From positions 1-7,411 of the forward strand of contig JBFMAL010000055.1 of the NCBI GenBank assembly GCA_040755615.1: a DNA stretch of 7,411 bases, written 5' to 3'. Below are positions 6,149 through 7,411 of this stretch, piece by piece. Below the pieces are notes generated by a model that saw nothing but the letters and a program-made list of their open reading frames with translations, was not told the origin of the DNA and made no database searches. The translations under genes were made by a program, and so were the position numbers. How positions within the stretch are numbered: the first letter of the stretch is position 1; every line of letters begins with the position of its first letter. This DNA comes from DYEP01 sp040755615 (GTDB lineage Bacteria > Bacillota > Sulfobacillia > DUSP01 > DYEP01).

Positions 6149-6569
6149 GCAATTGGAGAGTATCATGCGCCGCCTGGATTTCCTGCGGATAGAGGTGGGG
6201 GACATACCTTGCTTCAGCTCTATGACGCAGGCCGATTACACCTTGGATCGGGATCGCAGGCGCAGCCTGGAACGACTGGTGGAAAACATCGTCAATGCGA
6301 GCACCGACATAGCAAAGATCGCGTTATCGACGCAGGGTCTTCCTGTGCCCGATACCTATCGAGATTCTATGCTTCAGATGGGTGTGGCCGGGCTGATAGA
6401 ACAAGAACTAGCCGAGCGACTTGCGGAAATGGTCCGCCTGCGAAACATTTTGGCGCATCAGTACCTCGACATCAGATGGGAGGCGTTGCGAGGGTTTATA
6501 AGAGATGGCCCTGCCATTCTACAGCAGTTCATCAGCGCAATAGAACATTTGGTCGGCGGAAATCGGTAA
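6129..6569 (+). CDS. hepT: HepT-like toxin, HEPN domain ribonuclease
   Basis: A 146-residue, mostly helical DUF86/HepT protein. HEPN toxins of this group are ribonucleases; the Shewanella HepT is reported to attack tRNA. The diagnostic Rx4HxY motif is present as RNILAHQY, with Arg105, His110 and Tyr112. Arg and His are catalytic, and Tyr is the residue that MntA modifies with AMP in the studied system. The motif follows a long helix (LIEQELAERLAEMVRL), as in relatives. The GTG start at 6129 has GGAGGG 6 bases upstream, inside the end of the mntA-like gene; TTG at 6132 is an alternative. With both active sites intact, the pair looks functional. It converges with the minus-strand PIN gene 27 bases downstream. 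Confidence 0.93.
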   Translation: MLDLSPEQLESIMRRLDFLRIEVGDIPCFSSMTQADYTLDRDRRRSLERLVENIVNASTDIAKIALSTQGLPVPDTYRDSMLQMGVAGLIEQELAERLAEMVRLRNILAHQYLDIRWEALRGFIRDGPAILQQFISAIEHLVGGNR

Positions 6570-6583
6570 CGCAGACTGAAGTC

Positions 6584-6609
6584 ACCCACCCGGGTTTACG
6601 CTTGTGGGT
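6584..6609. terminator. Stem-loop between convergent hepT-like and PIN genes, possible terminator
   Basis: ACCCAC and GTGGGT form a 6-bp stem around a 14-base loop that contains part of the palindrome ACCCGGGT. On the plus strand TCTTGCTTT follows, a broken T-rich tract, 15 bases or more beyond the hepT-like stop. It overlaps the last codons of the minus-strand PIN gene. A weak candidate. Confidence 0.35.
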
Positions 6610-7075
6610 TCTTGCTTTCCGCTTCAGACGAGCTGCTCGGGCTGGGCGGGACGGCCGAGCCACTCTCCAGGCCAAGTCGCGCCACCCATTCAACCTTGTC
6701 GAATGCTGTATCCGCAGTGATTATGGTGGATATCCCGTGGTTTTTCATGACAGCCAGGTGAACGAGGTCACGCGGACTAAAGTCCCCAAACGTGTCCGCG
6801 AACCGCCTTGCAACTACCACGTCTTTCTCCGTTACTGGCAAGACTCTGTCTCGCATTATCGTTAAGAACGAGTCGAATATCGCAAGCCCTTTAGCTCTTT
6901 CGTTGATGGCGAAATAACGATACAGTATCTCCTGTAAGACCTCCGAATCGGTGAAAGCGTTGATATTCCCCGTGACGATGTTGCGAATCGCCTCCCGGGC
7001 TGCCTCACGGTACGGGTGAGCACGTCCACCTGCATACATGGGTACATTTGTGTCGATGAAGACTGCGGCTGTCAT
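6596..7075 (-). CDS. PIN domain toxin, VapC-like, with Ser-rich tail
   Basis: A 159-residue PIN protein of a different subfamily from the one at 4341. Acidic residues expected in the active site are seen: Asp8 in VFIDTNVPMY, Glu49 in SEVLQEILYRY, Asp103 in FSPRDLVHLAVM, and Asp122 with Asp126 in TADTAFDKVEW. It is predicted to be an Mg2+-dependent ribonuclease toxin. After the domain, at about residue 138, comes a low-complexity tail (GSAVPPSPSSSSEAES) that is not part of the fold. The ATG overlaps the stop of the small upstream frame by ATGA. GGAGG touches the ATG directly, too close for ordinary initiation, so translation may rely on coupling to the upstream gene or on the weaker AGGG 11 bases away. 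Confidence 0.88.
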   Translation of the reverse strand: MTAAVFIDTNVPMYAGGRAHPYREAAREAIRNIVTGNINAFTDSEVLQEILYRYFAINERAKGLAIFDSFLTIMRDRVLPVTEKDVVVARRFADTFGDFSPRDLVHLAVMKNHGISTIITADTAFDKVEWVARLGLESGSAVPPSPSSSSEAESKNPQA

Positions 7076-7272
7076 CCTCCAGTGCGCCCTTTCTCAATTT
7101 GTGCTTCCATCTCGGTCCAATCATCAACCGGAGCATCGACCGCAAAGAGCTTCTCCAAGACGCAGAGGATCTCGCCAGGCTGACGGATGAAGCCCCGAGG
7201 CCCTACGGCGGGCGATACTTCTCCGGGTTCAGGGTAGGCGGCCGCAAGGGGCTGAGCTTTCGCCTGTCGCAA
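7072..7272 (-). CDS. Possible small antitoxin gene paired with the PIN toxin, 66 residues
   Basis: This frame overlaps the PIN toxin ATG by ATGA, exactly where an antitoxin is expected. The C-terminal stretch VDDWTEMEAQIEKGR looks like the acidic-basic helix seen at the end of many small antitoxins, and AVGPRGFIRQPGEILCVL has a faint resemblance to an AbrB-type beta strand region; neither is decisive. The TTG start has GAGGG about 10 bases upstream. Against it, the rest is Pro/Ala-rich and not family-like, the frame is open far beyond the TTG, and an equally open frame runs antisense and leads into a nucleotidyltransferase gene. It may be real, a decayed antitoxin, or a shadow. I do not recognise the family. 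Confidence 0.45.
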   Translation of the reverse strand: MRQAKAQPLAAAYPEPGEVSPAVGPRGFIRQPGEILCVLEKLFAVDAPVDDWTEMEAQIEKGRTGG

Positions 7273-7302
7273 CGCATCGGCACCCTCAGCGTATCTGATG
7301 AC

Positions 7303-7411
7303 GTGCCGGCTGAGGATATCATCGCAGCGTTTGCTGATTCCGCCACTATAGGGCTGGCGTTGACAGGCAGCTACGCCAGGGGAGAAGCCACGCCGTGGAG
7401 CAGCGACATTG
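7303..7411 (+). CDS. Nucleotidyltransferase domain protein, N-terminal part only
   Basis: The last bases encode LALTGSYARGEATPWSSDI before the window ends. The GS-x(9-11)-SD pattern is the signature of the pol-beta nucleotidyltransferase fold, here GSYARG with Ser-Ser-Asp-Ile at the edge, so it may be an MNT antitoxin or an antibiotic-type nucleotidyltransferase. The GTG at 7303 places Gly-Ser at residues 22-23, normal for this fold, but no ribosome binding site is visible. The frame is open leftwards to 7060, with TTG 7099 the only other usual start. That extension would run antisense to the possible antitoxin and into the PIN gene start, and contains an unrecognised segment (KELLQDAEDLARLTDEA). 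The start is therefore uncertain. Confidence 0.6.
   Translation, partial: MPAEDIIAAFADSATIGLALTGSYARGEATPWSSDI

Overview
This window looks like an accessory, defence-rich stretch of a bacterial chromosome with a fairly high GC content. Strong purine-rich ribosome binding sites (GGGAGG, GGAGG, AGGGGG), frequent GTG and TTG starts, and a peptide deformylase of a divergent type suggest a Gram-positive-like anaerobe, perhaps a clostridial-type member of Bacillota. This is an inference; no rRNA, tRNA or other lineage marker is present.

Left part (1-1365): the first codons of a Uma2-type nuclease gene leave the window on the minus strand. A gene-poor stretch follows, then a small unknown gene on the plus strand and a peptide deformylase gene on the minus strand. 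A perfect inverted repeat lies between the deformylase and the next, divergent gene.

Centre (1514-3771): a plus-strand pair encodes an AlkZ-like winged-helix DNA glycosylase family protein and an MccF-like S66 (LD-carboxypeptidase family) peptidase. The first is interrupted by one in-frame TGA, probably a GGA-to-TGA change, while both flanks stay in the same frame and remain recognisable. The two genes overlap at TTGA. Both families include self-protection proteins: AlkZ against azinomycin and MccF against microcin C.

Right-centre (3989-5630): a consensus-like promoter (TTGACT-17-TATGAT) followed by a tandem 10-bp repeat precedes a Phd/YefM antitoxin and a PIN toxin. The toxin gene overlaps by ATGA the start of a gene that is the remnant of a TOTE conflict-system protein. 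The remnant keeps the N-terminal coiled coil and the first residues of the primase domain, then jumps out of frame into the first helicase lobe and stops soon after the Walker B box. The primase core and second helicase lobe are missing.

Right part (5633-7411): a MntA/HepT (nucleotidyltransferase/HEPN) toxin-antitoxin operon follows, with a candidate promoter whose -10 box lies in a perfect inverted repeat. Convergent to it is a second PIN toxin gene, with a possible small antitoxin gene overlapping it by ATGA. The window ends in the 5' part of another nucleotidyltransferase gene, whose longer open frame runs antisense to the possible antitoxin.

Overall, intact toxin-antitoxin modules sit next to a collapsed immunity gene and a resistance-type gene with a nonsense codon. 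No insertion sequence, CRISPR array, integrase or RNA gene was seen.
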